DNA from: Chania multitudinisentens RB-25
Lineage (GTDB): Bacteria; Pseudomonadota; Gammaproteobacteria; Enterobacterales; Enterobacteriaceae
Assembly: GCF_000520015.2 (NCBI RefSeq)
Contig: NZ_CP007044.2
Coordinates: forward strand, 992,001-1,056,000
Reading direction: 5' to 3'
DNA length: 64,000 bases
The notes below the pieces were generated by a model, which did no database searches, was not told the origin of the DNA, and was given only the letters and a program-made list of their open reading frames with translations. The position numbers and the translations under genes are program-made. Shown piece after piece: positions 33,330 through 41,556 of this stretch; position 1 is the first letter of the stretch; every line of letters starts with the position of its first letter.

Positions 33330-34188
33330 CGATATTTTGGATCTGCTCACGCATTTGTTCGATCAACACCTTCAACTCAATGGCAGAAGTGGTGATGTCG
33401 GCATTGATGGATTTAGAAGCCAGCGTATTCGATTCACGGTTGAATTCTTGCATCATAAAGTCAAGGCGGCGGCCAACGGCTTCCTTTTTCTTCAGGATAT
33501 TGTGTGTTTCTTTCACGTGTGCTTCCAGGCGATCTAATTCTTCCGCCACATCAATACGCTGCGCCATCAGCACCAGTTCTTGCTCCAGACGGGTGTTTTC
33601 TAACTGAACCTGCGCTTCTTCCAGCTTGCCGAGTAGGCGTTCACGCTGCCATTGCAGGACGTTTGGCATTTGTGCACGCACTTTAACCACTTCGGCACTC
33701 ACGCCGTCAAGACGTTGTTCAATCAGAGCTTTGAGTGCTGTACCTTCGCTTTCACGCGCGGCAATAAAATCATCCAGTGCACTTTCCAGCGCCTGCATCA
33801 ATTGCGCACTGATGGCGTCCAGATCCTGCTCCTGGGCAGACATCACGCCCGGCCAGCGCAGTACATCGATAGGGTTGATTTCCCCTTCGTCGCTTTGCAT
33901 TTTGACCCAGTTAGCCGCTTCAACCAGCTGCTTTGCCAGTTTTTCGTTCAGGATCAGCGAGCTTTGCGCGTTGGGATCGAGTTCGAAACGCAGGTTACAT
34001 TCCACTTTACCGCGCGTCAGGCGGCTACGAATACGCTCACGGATCACTGGCTCAAGGCTACGGAACTGCTCTGGCAGGCGGATATAGGTTTCTAAGTAGC
34101 GTTGGTTAACGGAACGCAGCTCCCAAGCTGCGCTGCCCCATTCACCCTTGATTTCACGCCGGGCGTAGGCGGTCATGCTGCGGATCAT
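33325..34188 (-). CDS. yicC: YicC family endoribonuclease
   Basis: 287 aa from the ATG at 34188, the same length and start (MIRSMTAYARREIKGEWGSA) as E. coli YicC. The open frame continues upstream but is not conserved. The C-terminal DUF1732 part (RIDVAEELDRLEAHVKETHNILKKKEAVGRRLDFMMQEFNRE) is intact to the final EQMREQIQNIE. YicC-type proteins have been reported to be RNases acting on mRNA and small RNAs, including RyhB. It is divergent from rph. Its 3' end is the insertion point of the element described at 31164-33329. Confidence 0.95.
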   Translation of the reverse strand: MIRSMTAYARREIKGEWGSAAWELRSVNQRYLETYIRLPEQFRSLEPVIRERIRSRLTRGKVECNLRFELDPNAQSSLILNEKLAKQLVEAANWVKMQSDEGEINPIDVLRWPGVMSAQEQDLDAISAQLMQALESALDDFIAARESEGTALKALIEQRLDGVSAEVVKVRAQMPNVLQWQRERLLGKLEEAQVQLENTRLEQELVLMAQRIDVAEELDRLEAHVKETHNILKKKEAVGRRLDFMMQEFNRESNTLASKSINADITTSAIELKVLIEQMREQIQNIE

Positions 34189-34314
34189 TGATGCGTACCC
34201 ATAGGAGGAAAAGATGAAACGATTATAGCGTTGCACCTGCGGGCAGGATAGGCATAACAGCACGAAGCCCGTATAATGCGCAACCAATCGTTGATTTGAA
34301 GCCGGAGAGAGCCC

Positions 34315-35031
34315 ATGCGTCCTACAGGCAGAGCACCACAACACGTTCGCCCCCTGACACTGACTCGTCACTATACGAAACACGCTGAAGGCTCCGTGCT
34401 GGTTGAGTTTGGCGATACCAAAGTTTTGTGCACCGCCACGGTAGAAGAGGGCGTTCCACGCTTCCTTAAAGGCCAGGGGCAGGGGTGGGTTACCGCAGAG
34501 TACGGCATGCTGCCGCGTTCTACCCACAGCCGTAATGCCCGCGAAGCCGCTAAAGGTAAACAGGGTGGCCGTACGCTGGAAATCCAGCGTTTGATCGCCC
34601 GTTCGTTACGTGCGGCGGTAGATCTGAAAAAGCTCGGCGAGTTCACTATTACCTTGGATTGCGATGTGTTGCAGGCTGATGGTGGTACTCGTACTGCTTC
34701 CATCTCTGGGGCTTGCGTAGCACTGGCCGATGCGCTTAATGCGTTAGTGGCTACTGGCAAGCTGAAAGCCAATCCGATGAAAGGGTTGGTGGCTGCGGTT
34801 TCGGTGGGCATCGTTAACGGCGAAGCGTTGTGTGATTTGGAATATGTTGAAGATTCTGCCGCAGAAACGGATATGAACGTGGTGATGATGGAAGATGGCC
34901 GTATGATCGAGGTGCAGGGCACCGCCGAAGGCCAACCGTTCAGCCATGATGAATTGCTGGCGTTGCTGGCATTGGCCCGAGGGGGTATCGAAACGATCTT
35001 CCAAGCGCAGAAAGCGGCACTGGCAGAGTGA
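34315..35031 (+). CDS. rph: Ribonuclease PH
   Basis: 238 aa, full length. A phosphorolytic 3'-5' exoribonuclease that trims tRNA and structured RNA 3' ends. Conserved parts include MRPTGRAPQHVRPL, EYGMLPRSTHSRNAREA, GRTLEIQRLIARSLRAAVD and the phosphate-site region DCDVLQADGGTRTASISGA. The C-terminus is intact, unlike the frameshifted rph-1 allele of E. coli K-12. It is followed by the pyrE attenuator, and rph translation is expected to couple to pyrE expression. Confidence 0.97.
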   Translation: MRPTGRAPQHVRPLTLTRHYTKHAEGSVLVEFGDTKVLCTATVEEGVPRFLKGQGQGWVTAEYGMLPRSTHSRNAREAAKGKQGGRTLEIQRLIARSLRAAVDLKKLGEFTITLDCDVLQADGGTRTASISGACVALADALNALVATGKLKANPMKGLVAAVSVGIVNGEALCDLEYVEDSAAETDMNVVMMEDGRMIEVQGTAEGQPFSHDELLALLALARGGIETIFQAQKAALAE

Positions 35032-35038
35032 TTTTTTT

Positions 35039-35062
35039 AAGGCGACGAAGTCGCCTTTTTTA
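35039..35062 (+). terminator. pyrE attenuator
   Basis: Stem AAGGCGAC (35039-35046) / GTCGCCTT (35050-35057), loop GAA, then TTTTTT. It begins 8 bases after the rph stop. In E. coli the equivalent attenuator is suppressed when UTP is low and ribosomes follow RNA polymerase closely. Confidence 0.88.
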
Positions 35063-35095
35063 TGCCCGGTTATCGGGCGGCAGTAGAAACAGAGA

Positions 35096-35180
35096 TATAC
35101 CCAATATTCTTGGTGTTGCAGGGAGGTAATCGGCGAGTGCTGCTAATACCTTGTAGTTTCAAGCAAGTGGGACATAACAG
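35096..35180. repeat. Palindromic repeat, copy 3 (degenerate)
   Basis: TATACCC at 35096 is followed by TTGGTGTTGCAGGGAGG and, further on, TTGTAGTTTCAAG near 35152. The closing GGGTATA end is lost. It lies between rph and pyrE. Confidence 0.45.
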
Positions 35181-35201
35181 ACCAGATAAGGAGAAGTAGT
35201 A

Positions 35202-35843
35202 ATGAAAGCCTATCAGCGCCAGTTTATTGAGTTTGCGCTTAATAAACAGGTATTGAAATTCGGTGCGTTTACCCTGAAATCCGGCCGGGTCAGCCCGTAT
35301 TTCTTCAATGCTGGCCTGTTTAATACCGGGCGTGATCTTGCATTGTTAGGGCGTTTTTATGCCGAGGCGCTGGTTGATTCTGGCATTGATTTTGATTTGC
35401 TGTTTGGCCCGGCTTATAAAGGTATTCCAATTGCGACTACCACGGTTGTGGCACTGGCGGAACATCACGAGCGCGATGTTCCGTACTGCTTCAATCGCAA
35501 GGAAGCCAAAGACCATGGCGAAGGGGGAACACTGGTGGGCAGCCCGTTGCAGGGCCGCGTTATGCTGGTGGATGATGTCATTACAGCAGGTACGGCAATC
35601 CGCGAATCAATGGAGATCATCAGTGCCAATAACGCCAGCCTGGTCGGCGTGCTGATTTCTCTCGATCGCCAGGAGCGTGGCCGCGCCGATGTCTCTGCGA
35701 TTCAGGAAGTGGAACGCGATTATCATTGCAAGGTGATTTCCATTATTACCTTGAAGGATTTGATTACGTATCTGGAAGAGAAACCGGAAATGGCGGGCCA
35801 CTTGGCTGCTGTGAAGGCCTATCGCGAGCAATACGGCGTTTAA
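35202..35843 (+). CDS. pyrE: Orotate phosphoribosyltransferase
   Basis: 213 aa. It makes OMP from orotate and PRPP in pyrimidine synthesis. The PRPP loop is MLVDDVITAGTA near residue 123, and the flexible catalytic loop FNRKEAKDHGEGG precedes it. An AAGGAGAAG ribosome site lies upstream. Expression should depend on the attenuator at 35039. A strong terminator follows. Confidence 0.97.
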   Translation: MKAYQRQFIEFALNKQVLKFGAFTLKSGRVSPYFFNAGLFNTGRDLALLGRFYAEALVDSGIDFDLLFGPAYKGIPIATTTVVALAEHHERDVPYCFNRKEAKDHGEGGTLVGSPLQGRVMLVDDVITAGTAIRESMEIISANNASLVGVLISLDRQERGRADVSAIQEVERDYHCKVISIITLKDLITYLEEKPEMAGHLAAVKAYREQYGV

Positions 35844-35882
35844 AATAGTAACGCCGGGTTATGTATACCCGGCGTTACTATT
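35844..35882. terminator. Bidirectional terminator between pyrE and slmA
   Basis: Perfect 16-bp stem (35844-35859 with 35867-35882) in the space between convergent pyrE and slmA. Confidence 0.9.
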
Positions 35883-35907
35883 GTCTTTCAGGTTACAACG
35901 GTAGCGA

Positions 35908-36504
35908 TTATTGCAGTTGTGATGCTAATAATGGCCAACGTGCATCGAAATCCTGCGTCGGGCGATAGCGGAATTCAGAACGGATATAGCGCGACAGCAT
36001 ACCTTCGCAGAAAGCCAACAGCTGGCTAGCCAGCAAGGTTTCATCTACCATAAAGCCCCTGCCTTCCCGCAATTTGCGCTCTTTCAGCACTTGGCGCAGT
36101 TGCGCTTCGATTCGCTCAAACAACTGGTTGATTCTGCCTTGTAAGCGATCTTGTTCAAACATCAAAGCGTGCCCGGTCATGATGCGTGTTAAACCTGGAT
36201 TACGTTCAGCAAACCCGAGGATCAGCAGCAGAATCAGGCGCAGGCGATTGAGCGTTTCTTTCTCATCTTGCAGGATTAAATTGATGCGTGTTATCAGGCT
36301 GTCTTCAATAAACTCGATCAGGCTGTCAAACATCCGTGTTTTGCTGGGAAAATGCCGATAAAGGGCAGCTTCAGAGACACCAACATTTGCGGCGAGCTTT
36401 GCTGTAGTAATACGCTGGCTACCGTCGCTGGATTCCAGCATTTGAGCGAGTGCCTGCAATATTTCTTCACGCCGATTCCTTTTCGTATTTTCTTTTTCTG
36501 CCAT
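35908..36504 (-). CDS. slmA: Nucleoid occlusion factor SlmA
   Basis: 198 aa TetR-family protein. The N-terminal helix-turn-helix (ITTAKLAANVGVSEAALYRHFPSKTRMFDSL, residues ~32-62) binds SlmA sites on the chromosome. The C-terminal helical domain dimerises and inhibits FtsZ polymerisation over the nucleoid. Length and sequence match E. coli closely. It is convergent with pyrE. Confidence 0.96.
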   Translation of the reverse strand: MAEKENTKRNRREEILQALAQMLESSDGSQRITTAKLAANVGVSEAALYRHFPSKTRMFDSLIEFIEDSLITRINLILQDEKETLNRLRLILLLILGFAERNPGLTRIMTGHALMFEQDRLQGRINQLFERIEAQLRQVLKERKLREGRGFMVDETLLASQLLAFCEGMLSRYIRSEFRYRPTQDFDARWPLLASQLQ

Positions 36505-36532
36505 GTTCGATTAGACCTTTGCTAAAACGGCT

Positions 36533-36564
36533 TATACCCCTGCATCTTGAAATCCATGGGTATA
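36533..36564. repeat. Palindromic repeat, copy 4 (short form)
   Basis: 32 bp: TATACCCCTGCATCTTGAAA then CCATGGGTATA. It keeps both outer ends but lacks the central GTTGC part, like an internally deleted copy. It lies just upstream of slmA. Confidence 0.65.
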
Positions 36565-36763
36565 GATTTTCGCGAACCCAAACACCAACCTCTGTAACGC
36601 AAACTCTGTGCGATGTTTGGGTCAATGGTCTTTTCCGACCATGATTCCCATGTTACCGGGTGTACGGCGTCTACTATTGCCAGGTAAACCTTGCCATTAG
36701 AGATATCTTTCTCTGGTTCAGCAAAAGTTCAGAATCTGGCCCACGATATTTACTGGTTACATA

Positions 36764-37222
36764 TTAGTGGCGGCCGGAGTGACCAAAACCACCGGCACCG
36801 CGTTCGCTGCTGTCGAACTCTGTGACCAGATTGAATTCAGCCTGCACAACGGGCACAAACACCATCTGTGCAATGCGCTCGCCAGGTTCAATGGTGAAGG
36901 ATTTTTGACCACGGTTCCACACAGATACCATCAGTTGGCCTTGATAGTCCGAATCGATCAGCCCTACCAGATTACCCAGAACGACACCGTGCTTATGACC
37001 CAGCCCGGAGCGCGGTAAGATGACCGCTGCTAGGCCAGTATCAGCGATATGAATTGCCAAGCCGGTGGGCAGCAAGGTGGTTTCACCCGGAGCCAGCTCT
37101 ACGGCACTGTCTAAACAGGCGCGCAGATCCAAACCGGCGGAACCAGGAGTGGCGTAGGTTGGTAAAGGGAAATCCTGACCGATGCGTGGGTCGAGAATCT
37201 TAACGTCGATTTTTTTCATCAT
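36764..37222 (-). CDS. dut: Deoxyuridine 5'-triphosphate nucleotidohydrolase
   Basis: 152 aa trimeric dUTPase that cleaves dUTP to dUMP. Motif 1 is TPGSAGLDLRA, motif 2 is PRSGLG, motif 3 is NLVGLIDSDYQGQL, motif 4 is RIAQMV, and the C-terminal arginine-finger motif 5 is SERGAGGFGHSGRH. The start lies 22 bases inside the end of coaBC, as in E. coli, where dfp and dut are neighbours. Confidence 0.97.
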   Translation of the reverse strand: MMKKIDVKILDPRIGQDFPLPTYATPGSAGLDLRACLDSAVELAPGETTLLPTGLAIHIADTGLAAVILPRSGLGHKHGVVLGNLVGLIDSDYQGQLMVSVWNRGQKSFTIEPGERIAQMVFVPVVQAEFNLVTEFDSSERGAGGFGHSGRH

Positions 37223-38414
37223 AACGGCTGACTATCTCGTCTATTAAACGTTGGCCAAGGAGTGCCTTATCGCTATGCGGAAGGTGTTTTTCTCCATTCT
37301 GCCAAAAAAGATGCAAGGCATTGGTATCACCGTTGAAACCATGCTCTGCAAGCGATACATCGTTAGCGCAGATTAAATCCAGCTTCTTACGCGCCAGTTT
37401 TTGCCGCGCGTATTCTTCCACATTCTGGGTTTCGGCAGCAAACCCAACAACAAATGGACGATTTTTGTTCATCGCGGCAACACCTGCGACGATATCAGGA
37501 TTTTTTACCATCTTAAGGATGATTTCATCACCCTGTTTTTTGATTTTTTCATCGGCGACTTGTGCCGCACGGTAATCCGCCACGGCGGCACAGGCGATGA
37601 AAATGTTCTGCTGTGCGGCATGTTGTTGCACTGCGTGTTCCATTTCCAGAGCGGTGGTGACATCCACACGCGTCACGTTAGGCGGTGTCGGCAGCAAAAC
37701 CGGCCCGGCGACCAACGTCACTTGCGCACCGCGAGCCGCCGCCGCTTGAGCGATAGCAAAGCCCATCTTGCCAGAGCTGTGGTTGCTGATGAAACGCACA
37801 GGGTCCAAGGCTTCACGCGTAGGGCCAGCGGTGACCATAACCTTTAAATGTTTCAGATCCTGTGGCGTAGAGAGGTAACCATTAATCAGTTCGACGATTT
37901 CCAAGGGTTCCAGCATACGGCCCGGCCCAACGTCACCGCAGGCCTGATTACCGCTGTTTGGCCCCCATAACAACATGCCGCGAGCCAGCAAGGTTTGCAG
38001 GTTAGCCTGCGTAGCTGCGGCACGGTACATCTGCTGGTTCATCGCTGGTGCAGCTGCGAGTGGTGCGCTGGTAGCCAGGCAGATCGTGGTCAGCAGATCG
38101 TTAGCCATACCAGCGGCAATGCGTGCCAGCAGGTCGGCGGTAGCCGGTGCCAGCACCACCAAATCCGCCCATTTAGCTAACTCGATGTGGCCCATGGCCG
38201 CTTCTGCTGCGGGATCCAGCAGATCGTCGGCAACCGGATAACCAGAAACAGCCTGTAGCGCTAGCGGGGTGATGAAGGCTTTTGCAGCCGAGGTCATGAC
38301 TACCCGTACTTCAGCGCCCCTGTCGCGCAGGCGGCGTACCAGTTCAGGGCATTTATAGGCAGCAATGCCGCCACTGATGCCAAGCACAATATGTTTACCG
38401 GAAAGTCCCGTCAT
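37200..38414 (-). CDS. coaBC: Bifunctional phosphopantothenoylcysteine decarboxylase / phosphopantothenate-cysteine ligase
   Basis: 404 aa from the ATG at 38414 (a second ATG directly before it at 38417 is an alternative). The upstream open frame is not conserved. The CoaC flavoprotein domain (1-~190) has GISGGIAAYK, the catalytic His in the MGHIELAKWAD region, and PAMNQQMY with substrate-clamp contacts. The CoaB domain (~190-404) has AGPTREALDPVRFISNHSSGKMG and the KKNPDI-like region KMVKNPDIVAGVA. It carries out two steps of coenzyme A synthesis. The end overlaps dut by 23 bases. Confidence 0.96.
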   Translation of the reverse strand: MTGLSGKHIVLGISGGIAAYKCPELVRRLRDRGAEVRVVMTSAAKAFITPLALQAVSGYPVADDLLDPAAEAAMGHIELAKWADLVVLAPATADLLARIAAGMANDLLTTICLATSAPLAAAPAMNQQMYRAAATQANLQTLLARGMLLWGPNSGNQACGDVGPGRMLEPLEIVELINGYLSTPQDLKHLKVMVTAGPTREALDPVRFISNHSSGKMGFAIAQAAAARGAQVTLVAGPVLLPTPPNVTRVDVTTALEMEHAVQQHAAQQNIFIACAAVADYRAAQVADEKIKKQGDEIILKMVKNPDIVAGVAAMNKNRPFVVGFAAETQNVEEYARQKLARKKLDLICANDVSLAEHGFNGDTNALHLFWQNGEKHLPHSDKALLGQRLIDEIVSRYDEKNRR

Positions 38415-38598
38415 CATGATTGCCCGATTGAAAATCGAAAGATGCAGCATTTTAGCATAACCATTGATGAGGTGAGCGATTATGCTGTGTATGCAGCCAG
38501 TTACATTCCTATTTGCGTAGCACTTCGCAACATTATCAATCACCTATCGCGGTTCTGCTGGTGCCATGTCATGCTCGGTTGATTGCAGGGAGGTGGTA

Positions 38599-39282
38599 AT
38601 GAGCAGCCAGGATATGTCGTTATGGCCGGGAGAGTTGGCCCCCAGGGAGAAATTGATGCGTGATGGTGCAGCGGCGCTTTCTGACGTGGAATTACTGGCA
38701 ATCTTTTTGCGTACCGGTTTGCCGGGTATTCACGTTTTGCAGCGTGCCGAACAGTTGTTGGCGCATTTTGGCTCACTGTATCATCTGATTGCAGCGGATT
38801 ATGTGCAATTCTCCAGCCAGAAAGGGTTGGGAAATGCCACTTATGCTCAGTTGCAGGCTATTTCGGAATTAGCTTTCCGGTTATTTTCTGGCCCGCATCT
38901 GCTGGAAAATGCGTTGCTGAATCCGAAGATGACCCAGCATTATCTGCACAATTTGTTAGTGCATCATGAGCGTGAAGTTTTTTTAGTGTTGTTTTTGGAC
39001 AATCAACATCGGGTTATTCGCCATCAGGAGATGTTTGCTGGTACCATCAGCAGCGTCGTCGTGCACCCGAGAGAAATTGTGCGTGAAGCGTTGAAGGCTA
39101 ATGCAGCCGCTATCATTCTGGCGCATAATCACCCTTCGGGTAAGGCTGAACCCAGCCAAGCAGACCGTTTGATAACCGAACAAGTGGTGAATGCTTGTCG
39201 GTTATTGGAAATTCGGGTACTCGATCATTTAGTGGTAGGCCGGGGTGAATGCGTTTCTTTTGCCGAGCGTGGGTGGCTTTAG
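38599..39282 (+). CDS. radC: RadC family JAB/MPN domain protein
   Basis: 227 aa from ATG 38599, with GGGAGG five bases upstream. An N-terminal helix-hairpin-helix-like part (PREKLMRDGAAALSDVELLAIFLRTG) is followed by a JAMM-type domain with the motif HNHPSGKAEPSQAD (metal-binding His-x-His and Asp). The name reflects an old repair assignment that was later withdrawn for E. coli; the real activity is unclear. Its position upstream of rpmB and divergent from coaBC is conserved. Confidence 0.94.
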   Translation: MSSQDMSLWPGELAPREKLMRDGAAALSDVELLAIFLRTGLPGIHVLQRAEQLLAHFGSLYHLIAADYVQFSSQKGLGNATYAQLQAISELAFRLFSGPHLLENALLNPKMTQHYLHNLLVHHEREVFLVLFLDNQHRVIRHQEMFAGTISSVVVHPREIVREALKANAAAIILAHNHPSGKAEPSQADRLITEQVVNACRLLEIRVLDHLVVGRGECVSFAERGWL

Positions 39283-39326
39283 GCAATTTTTTCGCGATCC
39301 TTGAGGGATCTTTAGCTGTTCGGGAC

Positions 39327-39355
39327 TTGAGCACTTACGCTTCAGAGCGTATACT
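39327..39355 (+). promoter_or_regulatory. Strong promoter of rpmB-rpmG
   Basis: TTGAGC (39327-39332), a 17-base spacer and TATACT (39350-39355). It predicts a start near 39362 and a leader of about 185 nt before rpmB. Confidence 0.82.
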
Positions 39356-39388
39356 ACGCCACCTTTGAGAATCTTGGGTTTGGCGTAA

Positions 39389-39478
39389 GAGCCTATCTCA
39401 GCAGGTTTCTGGCCTGGTGCGTGGTTTCTGACCTGATGACGAGAGTCTCCTCAGTGTGAAGTTTGCTGAGATGGGCTC
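39389..39478 (+). promoter_or_regulatory. Structured leader RNA domain upstream of rpmB
   Basis: GAGCCTATCTCAGCA (39389-39403) pairs with TGCTGAGATGGGCTC (39464-39478) through 15 pairs with one G-U. This closes a ~60-nt internal domain in the rpmB leader. Such a fold could be a ribosomal protein autoregulatory site; I cannot confirm a known family. Confidence 0.55.
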
Positions 39479-39546
39479 TAAAAGCCTGACGAGGCGGCCA
39501 TACCCTATACGAAGCTCGAGCTGATTTGATTTTTGGAGAAATAGAC

Positions 39547-39783
39547 ATGTCCCGAGTCTGCCAAGTTACTGGCAAGCGCCCGGTGAGCGGTAACAACCGT
39601 TCCCACGCAATGAACGCGACCAAACGCCGTTTTCTGCCGAACCTGCACTCACACCGTTTTTGGGTTGAGGCTGAGAAGCGCTTTGTAACTCTGCGTGTAT
39701 CTGCTAAAGGTATGCGTGTTATTGATAAGAAGGGTATTGAGACGGTCTTGGCCGATCTGCGTGCCCGTGGTGAGAAGTATTAA
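39547..39783 (+). CDS. rpmB: 50S ribosomal protein L28
   Basis: 78 aa. MSRVCQVTGKRPVSGNNRSHAMNATKR... is the typical L28 sequence. It uses the ATG at 39547 with TGGAGAA upstream. It begins the rpmB-rpmG pair, 11 bases before rpmG. Confidence 0.98.
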   Translation: MSRVCQVTGKRPVSGNNRSHAMNATKRRFLPNLHSHRFWVEAEKRFVTLRVSAKGMRVIDKKGIETVLADLRARGEKY

Positions 39784-39794
39784 GGAACTGAATC

Positions 39795-39962
39795 ATGGCT
39801 AAAGGTGTTCGCGAGAAGATCAAGCTGGTTTCTTCTGCTGGTACTGGTCACTTCTATACCACCACGAAGAACAAGCGTACTAAGCCGGAAAAATTGGAAC
39901 TGAAGAAATTCGATCCAGTTGTCCGTCAACACGTGCTCTACAAAGAAGCTAAAATTAAGTAA
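39795..39962 (+). CDS. rpmG: 50S ribosomal protein L33
   Basis: 55 aa. [20 protein letters not shown] and [17 protein letters not shown] are the bacterial L33 signature. The cysteine pairs of zinc-binding L33 forms are absent (C-minus type). AAGGAA precedes the ATG. A strong terminator follows. Confidence 0.98.
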
Positions 39963-39980
39963 TTTTAGTGGATTAATGAA

Positions 39981-40005
39981 AACCCGGCCAAGGCCGGGTT
40001 TTTTG
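39981..40005 (+). terminator. rpmG terminator
   Basis: 9-bp stem AACCCGGCC / GGCCGGGTT (39981-39989 with 39992-40000), followed by TTTTG. Confidence 0.92.
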
Positions 40006-40020
40006 TTATTTAAGGAGCCA

Positions 40021-40070
40021 TATACCCATTACCCGTTAAAATGCAGGACTGTTGGCTGTGTTACTTAGCC
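40021..40070. repeat. Palindromic repeat, copy 5 (left half)
   Basis: TATACCCATTACCCGTTAAA, then TGCAGGACTGTTGGCTGTG. The right half is degenerate. It lies between rpmG and mutM. Confidence 0.45.
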
Positions 40071-40180
40071 TATGTGCCAAGCAGCGTTCCAAATTTGCTT
40101 CAAAGCTGATTTGTCGCTCTGTTGCCACCTATCTGCATCTCAACGTAATCTGGATACAGATATCTAAAAGGGAGTGCTAC

Positions 40181-40990
40181 ATGCCTGAATTACCAGAAGT
40201 CGAAACCAGCCGCCGTGGCATCGAACCTTATCTTGTTGGCCAGAATATCCAGTACGCAGTGGTGCGTAATGCTCGCCTACGCTGGCCAGTCTCTGAACAA
40301 ATCCTGACATTGAGCGATCAGCCAGTACGTAGCGTACAGCGCCGTGCCAAGTATTTGTTGATCGAGCTGGATGGTGGCTGGATTATCGTGCATTTGGGGA
40401 TGTCTGGCAGTTTACGAATGCTGAGGGAAGACACTGAGGCAGGCAAGCACGATCATGTCGATCTGGTGATGAGCAACGGTATGATCCTGCGCTATACCGA
40501 TCCTCGCCGTTTTGGTGCCTGGTTGTGGTGCGAAGATCTGGCAACGAGCAATGTATTGGCTCATCTCGGCCCAGAGCCGCTGGGCGAGGCATTCAATGGC
40601 AACTATCTATATGAAAAATCGCGTAATAAACGCACGCTGATAAAACCTTGGCTGATGGATAACACGCTGGTAGTGGGGGTGGGGAATATTTATGCCAGTG
40701 AATCACTGTTCACCGCCAAAATCTTGCCGGATCGTCAGGCGAACTCATTGAGTCAGGCAGAGGCAGAGCTACTGGTGGCAACCATCAAGGCGGTTTTGCT
40801 GCGTTCGATCGAACAGGGGGGCACAACGCTGCGTGATTTTCTGCAATCAGATGGTAAACCAGGTTATTTTGCGCAGGAATTGCAGGTTTATGGCCGGGCA
40901 GGGGAACCTTGCCGCGTGTGTGGAACACTGCTCGAAAGCGCCAAGCACGGGCAGCGCAGCACCTTTTTCTGCCGCGGCTGCCAGCATTGA
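40181..40990 (+). CDS. mutM: Formamidopyrimidine-DNA glycosylase
   Basis: 269 aa from ATG 40181 (AAGGGAG upstream); the earlier open frame is not conserved. It removes 8-oxoguanine and formamidopyrimidines. The catalytic N-terminus after Met removal is PELPEVET (Pro1, Glu2). The H2TH region has NIYASESLF, and the C-terminal zinc finger is CRVCG-x16-CRGC. It ends one base before the stop of the convergent coaD. Confidence 0.97.
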   Translation: MPELPEVETSRRGIEPYLVGQNIQYAVVRNARLRWPVSEQILTLSDQPVRSVQRRAKYLLIELDGGWIIVHLGMSGSLRMLREDTEAGKHDHVDLVMSNGMILRYTDPRRFGAWLWCEDLATSNVLAHLGPEPLGEAFNGNYLYEKSRNKRTLIKPWLMDNTLVVGVGNIYASESLFTAKILPDRQANSLSQAEAELLVATIKAVLLRSIEQGGTTLRDFLQSDGKPGYFAQELQVYGRAGEPCRVCGTLLESAKHGQRSTFFCRGCQH

Positions 40991-41476
40991 TTACTGCATT
41001 GCGAGCTTTTCTACCAATGCCTTGGTGACGACGTCTGGCAGGAATGGTGCGATGTCACCGCCATGACGTGCTACTTCTTTCACTAGGCTAGAAGAGATAA
41101 ACGACCACTCTTCAGACGGCATCAGGAATACGCTTTCAAGCTGAGGCATCAGATGGCGGTTCATGTTTGCCAGCTGTAATTCATACTCAAAATCGGACAC
41201 CGCACGCAGCCCGCGCACCAGAATGTTGGCGTTCTGGTGCGCGGCAAAGTGTGCCATTAACTCACTGAAGCCGAGCACCTCCACGTTATCCAGGTGCGAT
41301 GTGACCTGCGTGGCCAGCGCCACGCGCTCTTCCAAAGTAAACAGAGGTTTTTTGCTCGGGCTGGCGGCGATGGCCAGAATCACGCGATCAAACATCAATG
41401 AAGCACGGGTCACCAAATCCAGATGGCCATTGGTCATCGGATCGAAAGTCCCTGGGTAAATAGCTTTACTGCTCAT
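40991..41476 (-). CDS. coaD: Phosphopantetheine adenylyltransferase
   Basis: 161 aa. It makes dephospho-CoA, the penultimate step of coenzyme A synthesis. The nucleotidyltransferase motif is YPGTFDPMTNGH (TxxH, His18), and the second motif is SSSLVKEVARHGGDI. The coaD-waaE-waaA order is the one found at the end of the LPS core cluster of Serratia and Klebsiella. A palindromic repeat separates it from waaE. Confidence 0.97.
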   Translation of the reverse strand: MSSKAIYPGTFDPMTNGHLDLVTRASLMFDRVILAIAASPSKKPLFTLEERVALATQVTSHLDNVEVLGFSELMAHFAAHQNANILVRGLRAVSDFEYELQLANMNRHLMPQLESVFLMPSEEWSFISSSLVKEVARHGGDIAPFLPDVVTKALVEKLAMQ

Positions 41477-41493
41477 GATTCACTTTCTCTGAA

Positions 41494-41556
41494 TATACCC
41501 GCCATCCTTCAAAATGTGTTGATGCTGGTCACTCACATTTCAAAGGCTATTGGGTA
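41494..41556. repeat. Palindromic repeat, copy 6
   Basis: TATACCCGCCATCCTTCAAA at 41494, then CACATTTCAAAGG and TTGGGTA ending near 41556. The core is diverged, but both ends are recognisable. It lies between waaE and coaD. Confidence 0.55.
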
